Below, piece after piece: positions 1-8,785 of a DNA stretch of 64,000 nucleotides. This stretch comes from Sphingobacteriales bacterium (GTDB lineage Bacteria; Bacteroidota; Bacteroidia; Sphingobacteriales; Sphingobacteriaceae), in contig JAQBOG010000039.1 in assembly GCA_028288165.1 (NCBI GenBank), forward strand, positions 206,388 to 270,387. The letters are read 5' to 3'. Numbering within the stretch: the first letter of the stretch is position 1; every line of letters begins with the position of its first letter. Made by a program: the position numbers and the translations under genes. The notes beneath the pieces were generated by a model. The model saw only the letters and a program-made list of their open reading frames with translations, was not told the DNA's origin and made no database searches.

Positions 1-229
1 CTAGAAAAAAGAGAATGTTTAATGTGTTTTGAAAACATCTTGTACGCTAAATAACATATGGGGCATGGTTTGGAATATCAAAACTAGTCCCGCAGCTTAA
101 TATTTCATTAATAATAGCATAACAAGGGAAGCCTGAAACCAGTTAATCTAAAGATTATGCTTGACTGAGGGAAAGCTTAAGATCCGACTTATTACAAAGC
201 AGAATTAAATTGATCTCATTTACAAGGCC

Positions 230-275
230 ATTAATTGTTTATTATTATTTCATTAATCACCTACTCCTAAGTTTA
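230..275 (+). promoter_or_regulatory. Phased TTAA operator plus -7 element, site 1
   Basis: Three hexamers stand 11 bp apart: ATTAAT (230-235), ATTATT (241-246) and ATTAAT (252-257). Ten bases later comes TAAGTTTA (268-275), one mismatch from the Bacteroidota -7 box TAnnTTTG. The start codon of the esterase at 347 lies 71 bp downstream. It is the only plus-strand member of the set of eight such sites in this window. That it binds a shared regulator is inference from the repeated geometry. Confidence 0.55.
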
Positions 276-346
276 GGATTAACTAACAATACCAATTTAT
301 CTAACCATGTATCTTAGCTCAAAGATCATCCTCAATATTTTTTAAA

Positions 347-1861
347 ATGAAAGCTAATTTTAAATCTGTAATTATTGCTGTTTCCTTTTTCCTGGTACTT
401 ACCGGTAAAATATTTGCCCAGGAGCTCATCACTTTTGAGGGTAAAAAAACCACGTGGCACGACTTTGACCGTTATGATTATTTAATGGATCTGGAAACTA
501 TGGCCATCAAACCTATTATGGCTACACCCGAAGAAGGTACAGGAATGAAGGATAATCTTACCCCAAAAGGCCAGGTGAGATGTATAGTGATCGTACCTAA
601 AAATGCGGCAGCCGGCAATCCTTGTACATGGCGTGGTTTTTACTGGGATCATGAATCGCAATCAGAAGTTGAATTGCTTAAAAGAGGTTTTCACATAGTA
701 TATATTAATATTGATGCCGGTAAACAGTGGGAAGCATGGTATGATTTCTTAACAAAGCACGGCCTGTCTGCCAAACCTGCATTTAGCGGAATGAGCCGTG
801 GTGGCATTAATGAATATACATGGGCCACTAACCATCCGGATAAAGTTTCCTGTTTGTATGCTGATAACCCTGCAATCCGGCCGGAAAGTTTTGCTAAACT
901 TGATCTTCTCGTTAAATATGATATACCTGTATTGAACATATCAGGATCGCTGGACTTCCTGCATCCAACCAATGCTATTCCTATTGAAGATGTTTATCAC
1001 CGTCTTGGCGGACGTATGACGATGATGATAAAGGAAGGCACATCACACCATCCGCATAGTATAAAAGATGCTACACTCATTGCCGATTGGGTTGCGGAAA
1101 ACATAAAACCAACAGTAAGTGACCCGGCTTTTGCGGACACGAGTGCTTTTGTAAAAACATACTATTACAGCCTTGAAAACACATACAAGTACCTTAAGAT
1201 AGAGAATACATATGCCACCTGCCATGGTCCATGGTTTACACCAACCTATACTGTCTATACGGCTAAGGGTGACAGTCGGTTTAGTATAAAGGGATTAACC
1301 ATTATCGCACCCAACAAACCTGCTCCCGGCAAACCATGGGTATTTCGGGCCGACCGTATTCTGACCCGCGATGCTACAGTGGAGCAGGCTTTGCTTGCCA
1401 AAGGTTATCACATTGTGATACCACCCATTACATCGCAGTCTGGTCCTATTCGAAAGCAATGGGATGATTTTTATGCGATGCTTATCAGCAAAGGATTCTC
1501 TAAAAAGCCTGTGATGGAAGGCACAGGAGCTTACGCCGGCGAAGTTTATCAATGGGCAGAATACAACCCCGATAAAGTTTCCTGTATCTATGTGGATAAT
1601 GCTATTATGCGTAGCCTCATGGAGAAAACACAGCCTATGGAAACTCTAGCACCTTTAGCCAAAGCAGGGGTCCCGACTTTACATGTGAGCGGGGCTTCAG
1701 ACCCATGGCTGGTTTCTGATACGCGGATTACTGAACAAAAATATAAAGCACTTGGAGGACACATTTCCGTTATAACGATACCCGGTGAAGGGCATTTTCC
1801 GCTGACACCCAGAAACCCTAAGCCAATAGTAGATTTTATTGTTAAAAACACGAAAGAATAA
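347..1861 (+). CDS. Exported tandem alpha/beta-hydrolase (esterase-like), second domain lacks the Ser nucleophile
   Basis: A signal peptide ends near residue 24 (KIFAQ). Two homologous alpha/beta-hydrolase domains follow. Domain 1 (about 75-255) has a GMSRGG elbow with Ser150, an acid in SGSLD (Asp203) and His234/235 in EGTSHHPH, as expected for a serine esterase. Domain 2 (about 310-500) aligns without gaps around the elbow, but the Ser position is Gly394 (EGTGAYAG); Asp452 and His483 remain. Domain 1 strongly resembles the C-terminal domain of the protein at 14865-16283. A role in removing acyl groups from a glycan in the periplasm is inference. It has its own promoter with the regulon operator at 230-275. 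Confidence 0.8.
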   Translation: MKANFKSVIIAVSFFLVLTGKIFAQELITFEGKKTTWHDFDRYDYLMDLETMAIKPIMATPEEGTGMKDNLTPKGQVRCIVIVPKNAAAGNPCTWRGFYWDHESQSEVELLKRGFHIVYINIDAGKQWEAWYDFLTKHGLSAKPAFSGMSRGGINEYTWATNHPDKVSCLYADNPAIRPESFAKLDLLVKYDIPVLNISGSLDFLHPTNAIPIEDVYHRLGGRMTMMIKEGTSHHPHSIKDATLIADWVAENIKPTVSDPAFADTSAFVKTYYYSLENTYKYLKIENTYATCHGPWFTPTYTVYTAKGDSRFSIKGLTIIAPNKPAPGKPWVFRADRILTRDATVEQALLAKGYHIVIPPITSQSGPIRKQWDDFYAMLISKGFSKKPVMEGTGAYAGEVYQWAEYNPDKVSCIYVDNAIMRSLMEKTQPMETLAPLAKAGVPTLHVSGASDPWLVSDTRITEQKYKALGGHISVITIPGEGHFPLTPRNPKPIVDFIVKNTKE

Positions 1862-1876
1862 AACGAAAGGCCTTTT

Positions 1877-2036
1877 ACTGGTCGTAGCGCCTCGCTACGA
1901 CCTTAATTAGTGCATTACACATAACACAGTATGACCAAGAGATTGAGTTAGCAATAAATATACTCTCCTGGCAGGACAGCATATTTCTCCATATTTAAAA
2001 TATAATATTAGGTAGTAGCGAGACACTACTACCAGT
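1877..2036. repeat. REPIN-like element: two palindromic ends in inverted orientation
   Basis: The left end at 1877-1902 contains a perfect 10-bp palindrome (1880-1889 with 1893-1902, loop CCT). The right end at 2011-2036 contains an 8-bp palindrome (2011-2018 with 2026-2033). The reverse complement of the right 26 bases matches the left 26 bases with about five mismatches, so two hairpins face each other across about 110 bp. This is the layout of REPINs mobilised by RAYT (IS200-like) transposases. The left hairpin may also terminate the esterase transcript ending at 1861. The rest of 1862-2209 shows nothing else I can interpret. Confidence 0.55.
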
Positions 2037-2209
2037 GGGGAGTAAATACATTCATGGGCGCTTTTGAATTTGCCTACTCTACTGGCTGACAAGCAACTAA
2101 ATTCCTATATAGCGTGGTTGATGCGGTGTACAATGCTTTAAGTGCAGTGGCATTGCGATTACATCATACTTATTATATTAATTTAGCTTAAAAACCACAT
2201 TTGCAACCA

Positions 2210-2815
2210 TTACCTGTTACCGCTAATCTGGTTATAAATCTTGACAGCCCGGTAATAATCTTTAATCAAAAATGCTGCATACGCTTTTTTGTTGCTTATT
2301 AAAAGTGCTTCAAGTTCTTTAGAACCTATTGAGATAATCTTTCCATTGTTCAACTGAAATTCATTCAACTGAACACTTTTAAAGAAAGAAGAATAGCCAT
2401 TTATCTTTCCCGTAATAACTTTAAATCTCCAGCAGCTATCTAATGCGGTGCCTTCTACCGGCATTTCTTCTATTTTATAGTAGGGATTTTGCTTTATTAA
2501 TTTAATGGTTTGATCCGGGTATATTTTTGAGACGGAATCTTTTCCGGAAGAGTATAGAAAGTGTTTACCGGAAGCCGGGTTGATAAATATATTAGAATTT
2601 ACTTTGAGTATACTTCCATCTTTCATGTATATGGAGTAAATATCCATCCATGATTTTCGATCAAATCTATTGGCTTTTCTTTTAAAGCGAGCTGCATCTT
2701 CTCTTTCTCGCAAAAATCTCCCGGTATCATATGCGGGTGTTGCGCCAGTAACCTGAGCGAAAGCCGAAAGATGTATTATGAAAAACAATGAAGCGAAGAA
2801 TGTGATCTTTAACAT
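2210..2815 (-). CDS. Small exported hypothetical protein
   Basis: I do not recognise the family. The best start is the Met at 2815 (MLKITFFASLFF...), which opens a clean signal peptide ending at SAFAQ; an earlier in-frame Met at 2869 only adds a poor N-terminus. The mature part of about 180 residues is polar and basic near its start (many Arg/Lys), then has a beta-rich stretch with DGSILKVNSN and GKIISIGSKE, and ends in a short helical segment with KAYAAFLIKDYYRAVKIYNQI. It stands alone, with no operator of the regulon upstream, between a repeat element and a decayed stretch. Confidence 0.6.
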   Translation of the reverse strand: MLKITFFASLFFIIHLSAFAQVTGATPAYDTGRFLREREDAARFKRKANRFDRKSWMDIYSIYMKDGSILKVNSNIFINPASGKHFLYSSGKDSVSKIYPDQTIKLIKQNPYYKIEEMPVEGTALDSCWRFKVITGKINGYSSFFKSVQLNEFQLNNGKIISIGSKELEALLISNKKAYAAFLIKDYYRAVKIYNQISGNR

Positions 2816-2939
2816 CCTGCAAAGTAGCAAAATCATTTTGATACTGTCCTTATTCTGCATGAACAGCAATTACTGCTTATTAGATTCAACAAAGACGTTT
2901 TATAGCAGTGTTTTTAAACTTAGCTTGTTTTACGTTAGA

Positions 2940-3035
2940 GATTGGCCTAAAGAAATCCCTTCGGGAAAGTGAAAATTCTTTTTACCTTATTTCTTCAGGA
3001 CAGAAAGGCAACGGAAAGCTCGCCCGAACGCCAAA
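2940..3035 (+). repeat. Degenerate copy of dispersed hairpin repeat family A
   Basis: The sequence keeps the family A skeleton (GTGAAAAT..CTTTTT, then CAACGGAAAGC and CGCCCGAACGCC) but with many substitutions and a weakened stem. Better copies lie at 16509-16590, 23041-23120 and 51874-51960. Confidence 0.5.
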
Positions 3036-3090
3036 AAAACACTTAAAATCTAACTCAGATTGATAATAATATTACAAATGTTGTTTTGCA

Positions 3091-3283
3091 TTACAATGCC
3101 CTTCCATCATCCGCATTATAATCCTTATAAACGCGGATGCTTGAGCCAGCCTGATCTAAGATAATCTCTTTGACCTTATTGCGATGTTACTGATGCATTC
3201 GCAGCTAATGACGATAAACTGCCTGCAGCAATACCGGCTGCTCCAAGGTTATAAATTTTCTGCGTTCCTAACTGGCGTACCAT
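3091..3283 (-). pseudogene. Decayed gene fragment with a Tat-like N-terminus
   Basis: From ATG at 3283 the frame encodes 35 residues including YNLGAAGIAAGSLSSLAANA, which looks like the hydrophobic part of a Tat-type leader as in Bacteroidota Gfo/Idh/MocA-type enzymes, and stops at 3176. In the next frame coding-like sequence continues (KEIILDQAGSSIRVYKDYNA and a few more residues) to a stop at 3091. I read this as a frameshifted, truncated gene. The twin arginine is absent and the rest of the protein is gone, so the original family is uncertain. Confidence 0.35.
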
Positions 3284-3348
3284 TGGTTGACTACAAGGTT
3301 AATTAAGGTATATCCAGCGTAAAGATATTTAAAATGTTTACAGCCTAT

Positions 3349-3506
3349 TCAGGAAGGTTCTATTGTATAACGAGCGGCTTTACGAATATATGCGCAAATA
3401 TCCAATATAACGATGCTTAAAATCGGAAGGCTTAAAATAGTTTTTCCTGTAAATTCAAGCATAAAGCTGCGAACAATCCTAAAGCCAGGTTCTTTTTGGC
3501 ATTCAT
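3349..3506 (-). pseudogene. Possible frameshifted small membrane protein after the sialate esterase
   Basis: An ATG 10 bases after the stop of the sialate O-acetylesterase starts MNAKKNLALGLFAALCLN, a signal- or membrane-like start. That frame stops at 3432. The neighbouring frame continues with FTGKTILSLPILSIVILDIC and then AYIRKAARYTIEPS, ending at 3349. A single-base indel would join them into one protein of about 50 residues. It may instead be chance coding, so confidence is low. Confidence 0.25.
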
Positions 3507-3515
3507 TATTGAAAA

Positions 3516-5138
3516 TTATTGATTTGCTGGAAAATTATCTGTACGGAAAGGTGTTGCAGGCAAACCTTCTTGATTATATAGTGTTCCCGTAGGATTATCT
3601 GCCCAATTATACCGTACAGCTACAGGTTTTGAAATTTTATCGCTGGATACAATTATCTTATTTCCTTTCAATACAGCGTCTGCCCAAACAAATTTGCCAT
3701 CTGAAGCAGCAATACCAAAACCTCTTAAATGATCGGATGCTAACGTATTTGTCTTTAATATTGGGTTGTTTCCTACTAATCCGGAACCTGTATTTTCGAA
3801 ACTTAACTCTACAGTATTTCTCTTGATTTTCATGCATTTATACACCGGTCCGGAATAAACCAGTTTTTCTTTATAAGCCACTTTACGAGCAATTAAAGCC
3901 ATGCGAATACCCACGTCTTTTTTATTGGTTGGATGAATATCATACGCTTCACCAATATCTGTAATTACAGCCATTCCGGTTTTTGTAACCGAAAGTGTTT
4001 TTAATTGTGCTTCACGCAACCAAGGCCAAATACCTTCAGAAGGTGTTTCTGCCGGTTTACGAATATTAGCCAGTTGTACATATAGAAAGGGGAAATTACC
4101 TTGTCCCCATTTTTCTCTCCAATCAGAGATCAATCTTGGAAAAAGAGACTTATACTCCAATGCCTGTGGCAATTTATCGGCATTACTTTCTCCCTGATAC
4201 CAAATTACCCCCTTTATCCCATAAGGAACTAAAGGAGAAACCATGGCATTATATAGATTTGATGGTGCACTGAAACCGCCATCTGGTCTTGTTGGCGCCT
4301 GTGGCTTAGCACCGGTTTGTTGTAGATTCCATTGTTTAAAAGCAGCTTGAAAAGTAGCTTCCTTGGCGGGATATTCCTGCTTTACTTTTTCGTAGTTATC
4401 AAGAAAACTTTGATGATTATTGATGTAGTTTGAAAAAGCAGGTGCTTGCTGCAAACCCGGTAAACTGATCCAGGCTTGTGCCGGGGTTCCGCCTTTGTAA
4501 GTTGCAATCATCCCAACCGGACTACCAGTAGAACTGCGTAACTCTTTTGCGAAATAATAGCCAACTGCTGAAAATCCATGCCATGACCATTTTGTATCTG
4601 CCATTGCTTCCGGCGAACAAACAATCCATTGCCCATTTCTGGAACCTGCAGGAACAGTTGCTATATCTTTTTGTGGTTCGAGTGCAGAAGCCATTGGAAC
4701 ATAAAACATGTGAATTTGAGAATCAGTTGCTTTTGGAATTTCTTCAGTGCCAGTTTTTTCATTCTGTATACCAAACTCCATATTAGACTGACCAGAAGCC
4801 ACCCAAACATCCCCAATTAATATATTTTTTAATTCAATCTGGCTTTCGTTGGATTTAAGAGACATTTCAAAAGGACCTCCTGCTTTGTAAGAGCTAAGCT
4901 TCACAAACCATTTTCCTTCTTTATCCGCAGTGGTTTTAAACACTTTTCCTTGAAATGAAATTTGGATTTCTTCGCCAATAGTGGCCCATCCCCATAAGGG
5001 AACCTTAATACCTCTTTGCAGCACCATATTGTTTCCAATAATTGCAGGTAGCTTAATTGCAGCTATTGCAGTAGGGATGGTAAAGACACAAAACAGTGTT
5101 AAACCTATAATACAATGATGAATAATTGTTTTTTTCAT
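3516..5138 (-). CDS. Sialate O-acetylesterase family protein (SASA, SGNH-like)
   Basis: The protein is about 540 residues with a signal peptide from Met at 5138 (MKKTIIHHCIIGLTLFC), preferred over an upstream Met at 5159. Family marks are the nucleophile block VASGQSNMEFG, the second block GVIWYQGESNAD, and a late DIHPTNKKDVG that supplies the Asp/His pair. An N-terminal beta-sandwich precedes the esterase core, as is usual for this family. Members remove O-acetyl groups from glycans; in plant-polymer loci they often act on acetylated pectin or hemicellulose side chains. It lies about 310 bp behind the GH99-like gene at 5451 and is probably read from the same promoter at 7292. Confidence 0.9.
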   Translation of the reverse strand: MKKTIIHHCIIGLTLFCVFTIPTAIAAIKLPAIIGNNMVLQRGIKVPLWGWATIGEEIQISFQGKVFKTTADKEGKWFVKLSSYKAGGPFEMSLKSNESQIELKNILIGDVWVASGQSNMEFGIQNEKTGTEEIPKATDSQIHMFYVPMASALEPQKDIATVPAGSRNGQWIVCSPEAMADTKWSWHGFSAVGYYFAKELRSSTGSPVGMIATYKGGTPAQAWISLPGLQQAPAFSNYINNHQSFLDNYEKVKQEYPAKEATFQAAFKQWNLQQTGAKPQAPTRPDGGFSAPSNLYNAMVSPLVPYGIKGVIWYQGESNADKLPQALEYKSLFPRLISDWREKWGQGNFPFLYVQLANIRKPAETPSEGIWPWLREAQLKTLSVTKTGMAVITDIGEAYDIHPTNKKDVGIRMALIARKVAYKEKLVYSGPVYKCMKIKRNTVELSFENTGSGLVGNNPILKTNTLASDHLRGFGIAASDGKFVWADAVLKGNKIIVSSDKISKPVAVRYNWADNPTGTLYNQEGLPATPFRTDNFPANQ

Positions 5139-5450
5139 TTCGTTTAAAAATAGTGTCAAGTCAGAGTTTTACTTTATTAGTTTATAAGCAGTTCCCAACT
5201 GATGAACCCTCAGTCTACAATTTCCGGCCTTGTTTGGTGCGTTTAGTACAGTCAAAGCCTTAGCAGAACCCTTCAAAGTATCAAACGCAGCCGCGGGGTT
5301 TATTCAATGTTTGTCTGTTTTTAAGGTGTTCATGGTCTCCCGTTGGTCGGCATTTGCTTACTTTTTTTCTTGGAGAAAAAAAATAAGACCCGCGGTAGGC
5401 GACTAACGTTAATAATTCACACTCTTCTGCTTTATCCTAGCCCTCTGACT

Positions 5451-6737
5451 TTAATCTCTAACAGGCATTTTAACACTAAGAGGTTTTTCTTTACGGAGCA
5501 TTTTGCCGGCTTCTCCAGTTAACCATAAATAGTGGTCGGAAGGCATGCCGTCCATATCAATGAATTTAACAGAGTTACCTACAGGTGGATTATTGGATGC
5601 TTTAAAAATTGCGGTGGCTTCGTTAACTTCATCAAACATGGCTACATAAAGCATTTGAGCTCCAGCTGTTAATGCCGTATTAATTTGTTGCCAGTAAAAA
5701 CGCCCACCTTGACGTGGTATTGAACCTGATGGTTTTACATCATCCGGAAATTCATAAGTACTTAAGTTATGCCAGCTAAAACCAGGTGTGATACAAGGCA
5801 CATATTCTATTTTATTCTTTTTGCACCACGCTAAATCTCCAAGCAGCAAATCCCGGTAACGGTCCATATCATTATGCAAAAGAGGAGTAAAACGTTGTAC
5901 TGTCCACGGCAAAACAATATCAGCCTTCTTTATAATGGTATGTAAATATGGGTCTTTAATACAATCAGAATTAAGGTCACGCCAGAATGTTGGCACTCCA
6001 AGCATCACCGAGCAACCTCCATATTCCGGATCATTTTTCAGAAAATCTATCAATTTTTCTAATCCGATATTCCGGATATTATATGGTCGATCTGGAAAAC
6101 CTATTCCCCAAATTGCTACTAAAGGCTTATTATTATGATACAAGTAGGTTTTATTACCTGGCTGGTTAGTTACCTTAAGTTCATTAACCAGGTATTTCCA
6201 ATCTTCAATAATACTGGAGCAATCTTCACCTGAGCCACTTAAACCAGAAAGATCATACATAACTGCTATAGCCCTTTTATTTTTGGATGATGCCTCCAAC
6301 GCATTTTTTAATACTACGCTTGATCGCTTTCTGGCATTTTCGTTCTTGGTTGCTCCAAAAAAACGCTGTACAAATACCCCATCCACTCCATAATCTTTCA
6401 TCCATTTAAAATGAAGATCTACCGTGCTCTTATCGTTAGAACTAAAAAGTGTGGCAGTGCTGCCATCGGCCAGTTTAAAGGGAGTTGGATACGTTTGCTG
6501 ATATTCGCTCATATCGGGCCACATATCAATTCCAACTTTTTTCTCATTAGCAAAGTAGTGGCTAAATCCAGAATTGGTTCCATCGCCCTCTGCCCTAAAC
6601 CATCCCTGATAACCAGCCATTACCAATCCTTTATAGGATGGAAACAAAGTGGTTTTGCTATGTTTATTCTGCGCAGAAAGACTGTTTATCAGAAAAAAAA
6701 CAGTAAGAAATAAAAGTGATTTAAGTTTCATTATCAA
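5451..6737 (-). CDS. GH99/GH71-like glycoside hydrolase (xylosidase/arabinosidase-annotated type)
   Basis: A 428-residue protein with a signal peptide ending at LSAQ. The fold marks are those of the GH71/GH99-like TIM-barrel group of Bacteroidota: LVMAGYQGWF near the mature start, DLHFKWMKDYGVDGVFVQRF, IAVMYDLSG, PLVAIWGIGF, PGFSWHNL and late AMFDEVNEATAIFK, whose acidic residues probably lie at the active site. It is a close paralogue of the next gene (7443-8708). True GH99 enzymes are endo-alpha-mannosidases; whether this subgroup shares that activity is unknown. The start lies about 550 bp downstream of operator site 2, an unusually long leader. Confidence 0.8.
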   Translation of the reverse strand: MIMKLKSLLFLTVFFLINSLSAQNKHSKTTLFPSYKGLVMAGYQGWFRAEGDGTNSGFSHYFANEKKVGIDMWPDMSEYQQTYPTPFKLADGSTATLFSSNDKSTVDLHFKWMKDYGVDGVFVQRFFGATKNENARKRSSVVLKNALEASSKNKRAIAVMYDLSGLSGSGEDCSSIIEDWKYLVNELKVTNQPGNKTYLYHNNKPLVAIWGIGFPDRPYNIRNIGLEKLIDFLKNDPEYGGCSVMLGVPTFWRDLNSDCIKDPYLHTIIKKADIVLPWTVQRFTPLLHNDMDRYRDLLLGDLAWCKKNKIEYVPCITPGFSWHNLSTYEFPDDVKPSGSIPRQGGRFYWQQINTALTAGAQMLYVAMFDEVNEATAIFKASNNPPVGNSVKFIDMDGMPSDHYLWLTGEAGKMLRKEKPLSVKMPVRD

Positions 6738-6901
6738 TAAATATGTATGTATATGGTTTATTTTTCGCTTGATGGGTTAATTAGCTTCTGCGCTTTTATT
6801 TTTGAAGAATATAAAAATAGCAGTATGCAAACAACAAACTGGGTAATTACCCCACAATGAACTACTATTTTCACTTATTTTGAAAGGATTTTAAAAAGAA
6901 T

Positions 6902-6930
6902 TGCGGAAAAAGAATTACTCTCTTTCCGCA
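6902..6930. other. Hairpin in the long leader of the GH99-like gene
   Basis: TGCGGAAA (6902-6909) pairs perfectly with TTTCCGCA (6923-6930) around a 13-base loop that can pair further. It lies between operator site 2 and the start at 6737. A related hairpin lies at 7073-7104, and the bases to the right of the two are also similar, suggesting a duplicated unit. Confidence 0.5.
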
Positions 6931-7072
6931 TTCTTTACTAATTAGCAACCCCCATTACCAATTAAATTTATGGATGTGTTTTTATTCAGGAAGAGTTGCG
7001 AAAACATGAATTATTATTCTCCCAACTAACCAATAAAACTACATACGAATTCGGTTTATCACATACTTTATA

Positions 7073-7104
7073 GGGAAAGATGTAAGTTGACTTACATTCT
7101 TCCC
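7073..7104. other. Strong hairpin in the long leader of the GH99-like gene
   Basis: GGGAAAGATGTAAG (7073-7086) pairs with the reverse complement at 7091-7104 with one mismatch around the loop TTGA. There is no T-run of classical terminator length on either side. It could be an attenuator or a processing structure in the leader, or a terminator for the upstream gene that ends at 7443. Confidence 0.5.
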
Positions 7105-7291
7105 GCATCTTAACTTTAAGCTTAACTTGTAGTAACTAACCTTCCATTACCTTAATCTGCAGTATTCCTCAATCCATGGTTATAACACTACTCATTGAAT
7201 AAATAGCATCGTAAAAACACACGAATAGTAACGTTTTACTCAATAATCAAGTTATGATTAGTTTTAGTTTATTAAGTTAAAGAGCAAATCA

Positions 7292-7336
7292 CAAAACAAT
7301 ATATATTTATTAATAAATGCTTAATAAATTCATAAT
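7292..7336 (-). promoter_or_regulatory. Phased TTAA operator plus -7 element, site 2
   Basis: On the minus strand the order is ATTATG, ATTAAG, ATTAAT with 5-bp gaps (11-bp period), then 9 bases, then TTGTTTTG at 7299-7292, one mismatch from TAnnTTTG. It lies just past the end of the gene at 7443 and serves the GH99-like and sialate esterase genes at lower coordinates. Confidence 0.6.
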
Positions 7337-7341
7337 TCCGA

Positions 7342-7379
7342 ATACTGGTTAGTAATAATTTGGATACTGGTTAGTAATA
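7342..7379. repeat. 16-bp perfect direct repeat with 22-bp period beside operator site 2
   Basis: ATACTGGTTAGTAATA occurs at 7342-7357 and again at 7364-7379. The period of 22 bp is two helical turns, and the pair lies 5 bp upstream of the phased operator on the minus strand. This is typical spacing for a second dimer-bound regulator. No copy was seen at the other seven sites. Confidence 0.55.
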
Positions 7380-7442
7380 CTTATGAGTGTTGCCACAATT
7401 AAAAGCTTATGTTTTTAACAAAATGAAACTCTTCTTTCTCAG

Positions 7443-8708
7443 CTACTTTTTAAGAGGAATAGCACTTTGGAAAGGAATTTCTTTTCGGAGCATTTTTCCT
7501 GCATAACCTGTTAAAAACAAATAATAATCAGATGGAACGTCATTTTCGAAGGTAACGAAATTGCTTTTTCCTATTGGTGGATTTTTGGAAATCTTGAAAA
7601 TGGCAGTACCTTCATCAATCTCATCAAACATAGCTACATAAATCATTTCGGCTCCAAAACTTATTGCTCCGGATAATTGTTTCCAGAAAAAGTTGCCTTT
7701 GTTACGTGGTGTTTGATCAAAAGGACTATTAGGACGCATATTGTGCCAGCTAAATCCAGGAAAAACAACCGGCACATAATCTACCTTGTTTAGTTTGCAC
7801 CAGCTTATATCATCTTTAATACGGCTTTCAAACTTTGGGTAACTGCTTTCATTATACCGGCCAACAAACCATGGATGAATGATATCAACCTTCTTACAAA
7901 CAGCTAAAAATTCGGGATCTGAAATGGCATCGCCCTTCAATTCCCGCCATTGTGTAGGTACGCCAAGAAGTATGGAGCATCCACCATAAACTGGGTCGTT
8001 TTGAAGAAAGTCTATTATCTTTTTAATGGTTACAAGCGAGTACTTGCGGTTATCATTAAACCCTACACCCCATAAAGCAACCAAAGGTTTTCCATTATGA
8101 TACAAATAGGTTTGTTTATTTCCACGATTGGTTAGCTTAAGGCTATCTACAAGGTATTTCCAATCGTTAATTACTACATCAGCATCCCCTTCTCGCATTC
8201 CAGAAAAATCATACATTACAGAAATTGCCCGTTTGTTTTTTTGAGCTGCATCCAAGGCATTTTCAAGAACGGTAGTAATATGGTTGCATGCTCTTTTTTC
8301 TTTCAGATTGGTAACAAAACGTTGCATAAAAACGCCGTCAACGCCATATTCTTTCATCCATTTAAAGTGAAGATCTGTAGTAGAGCGGTCATGAGAACTA
8401 AAAACATAAGCTGATTTTCCATCTTTATCCAAAAAAGGAGTTAGATATGTTTTTTTATATTCACTTACCTCTGGCCACATATCTACTTTGGTAAAGCCTG
8501 GCTCAAATTTTCCGTTCCCTGCCAAATGCGTCCATCCTCTCCCGGCACCATCATCAGGCGTGTTAAACCAGCCTTGATAACCTGCCATAATTAGGCCTTT
8601 ATAACTTTTAAACACAGACTCGTCGGCATGTTTTTTCTGAGGAAATACAGTTAGAGTTGTTCCTACAACCATGCACACAATGGAAAATGCAATTCTTCTG
8701 AACATCAT
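7443..8708 (-). CDS. GH99/GH71-like glycoside hydrolase, paralogue of 5451-6737
   Basis: A 421-residue exported protein (signal peptide to about residue 24) with the same block order as its neighbour: LIMAGYQGWF, DLHFKWMKEYGVDGVFMQRF, ISVMYDFSG, PLVALWGVGF, FPGFSWHNM and AMFDEIDEGTAIFK. The two share most motif residues but differ in loops, for example in the Trp/Arg-rich block before the SWHN motif, so they may differ in specificity. It follows the GH95-like gene by 77 bp and is probably cotranscribed with it from operator site 3. Confidence 0.8.
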   Translation of the reverse strand: MMFRRIAFSIVCMVVGTTLTVFPQKKHADESVFKSYKGLIMAGYQGWFNTPDDGAGRGWTHLAGNGKFEPGFTKVDMWPEVSEYKKTYLTPFLDKDGKSAYVFSSHDRSTTDLHFKWMKEYGVDGVFMQRFVTNLKEKRACNHITTVLENALDAAQKNKRAISVMYDFSGMREGDADVVINDWKYLVDSLKLTNRGNKQTYLYHNGKPLVALWGVGFNDNRKYSLVTIKKIIDFLQNDPVYGGCSILLGVPTQWRELKGDAISDPEFLAVCKKVDIIHPWFVGRYNESSYPKFESRIKDDISWCKLNKVDYVPVVFPGFSWHNMRPNSPFDQTPRNKGNFFWKQLSGAISFGAEMIYVAMFDEIDEGTAIFKISKNPPIGKSNFVTFENDVPSDYYLFLTGYAGKMLRKEIPFQSAIPLKK

Positions 8709-8785
8709 TATTTTTAAATTTTTAAATGCTGCACTTTAAACTTCTGTTAAGAGCGGGCAAATTAGTTTTTTGTAAAGACAATTAT

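Noticed and set aside
1907..2092. 61-codon frame
   Set aside because: Overlaps the REPIN-like element.
2778..2972. 64-codon plus-strand frame opposite the small exported protein
   Set aside because: It is the antisense of a signal-peptide-coding region and ends in repeat A.
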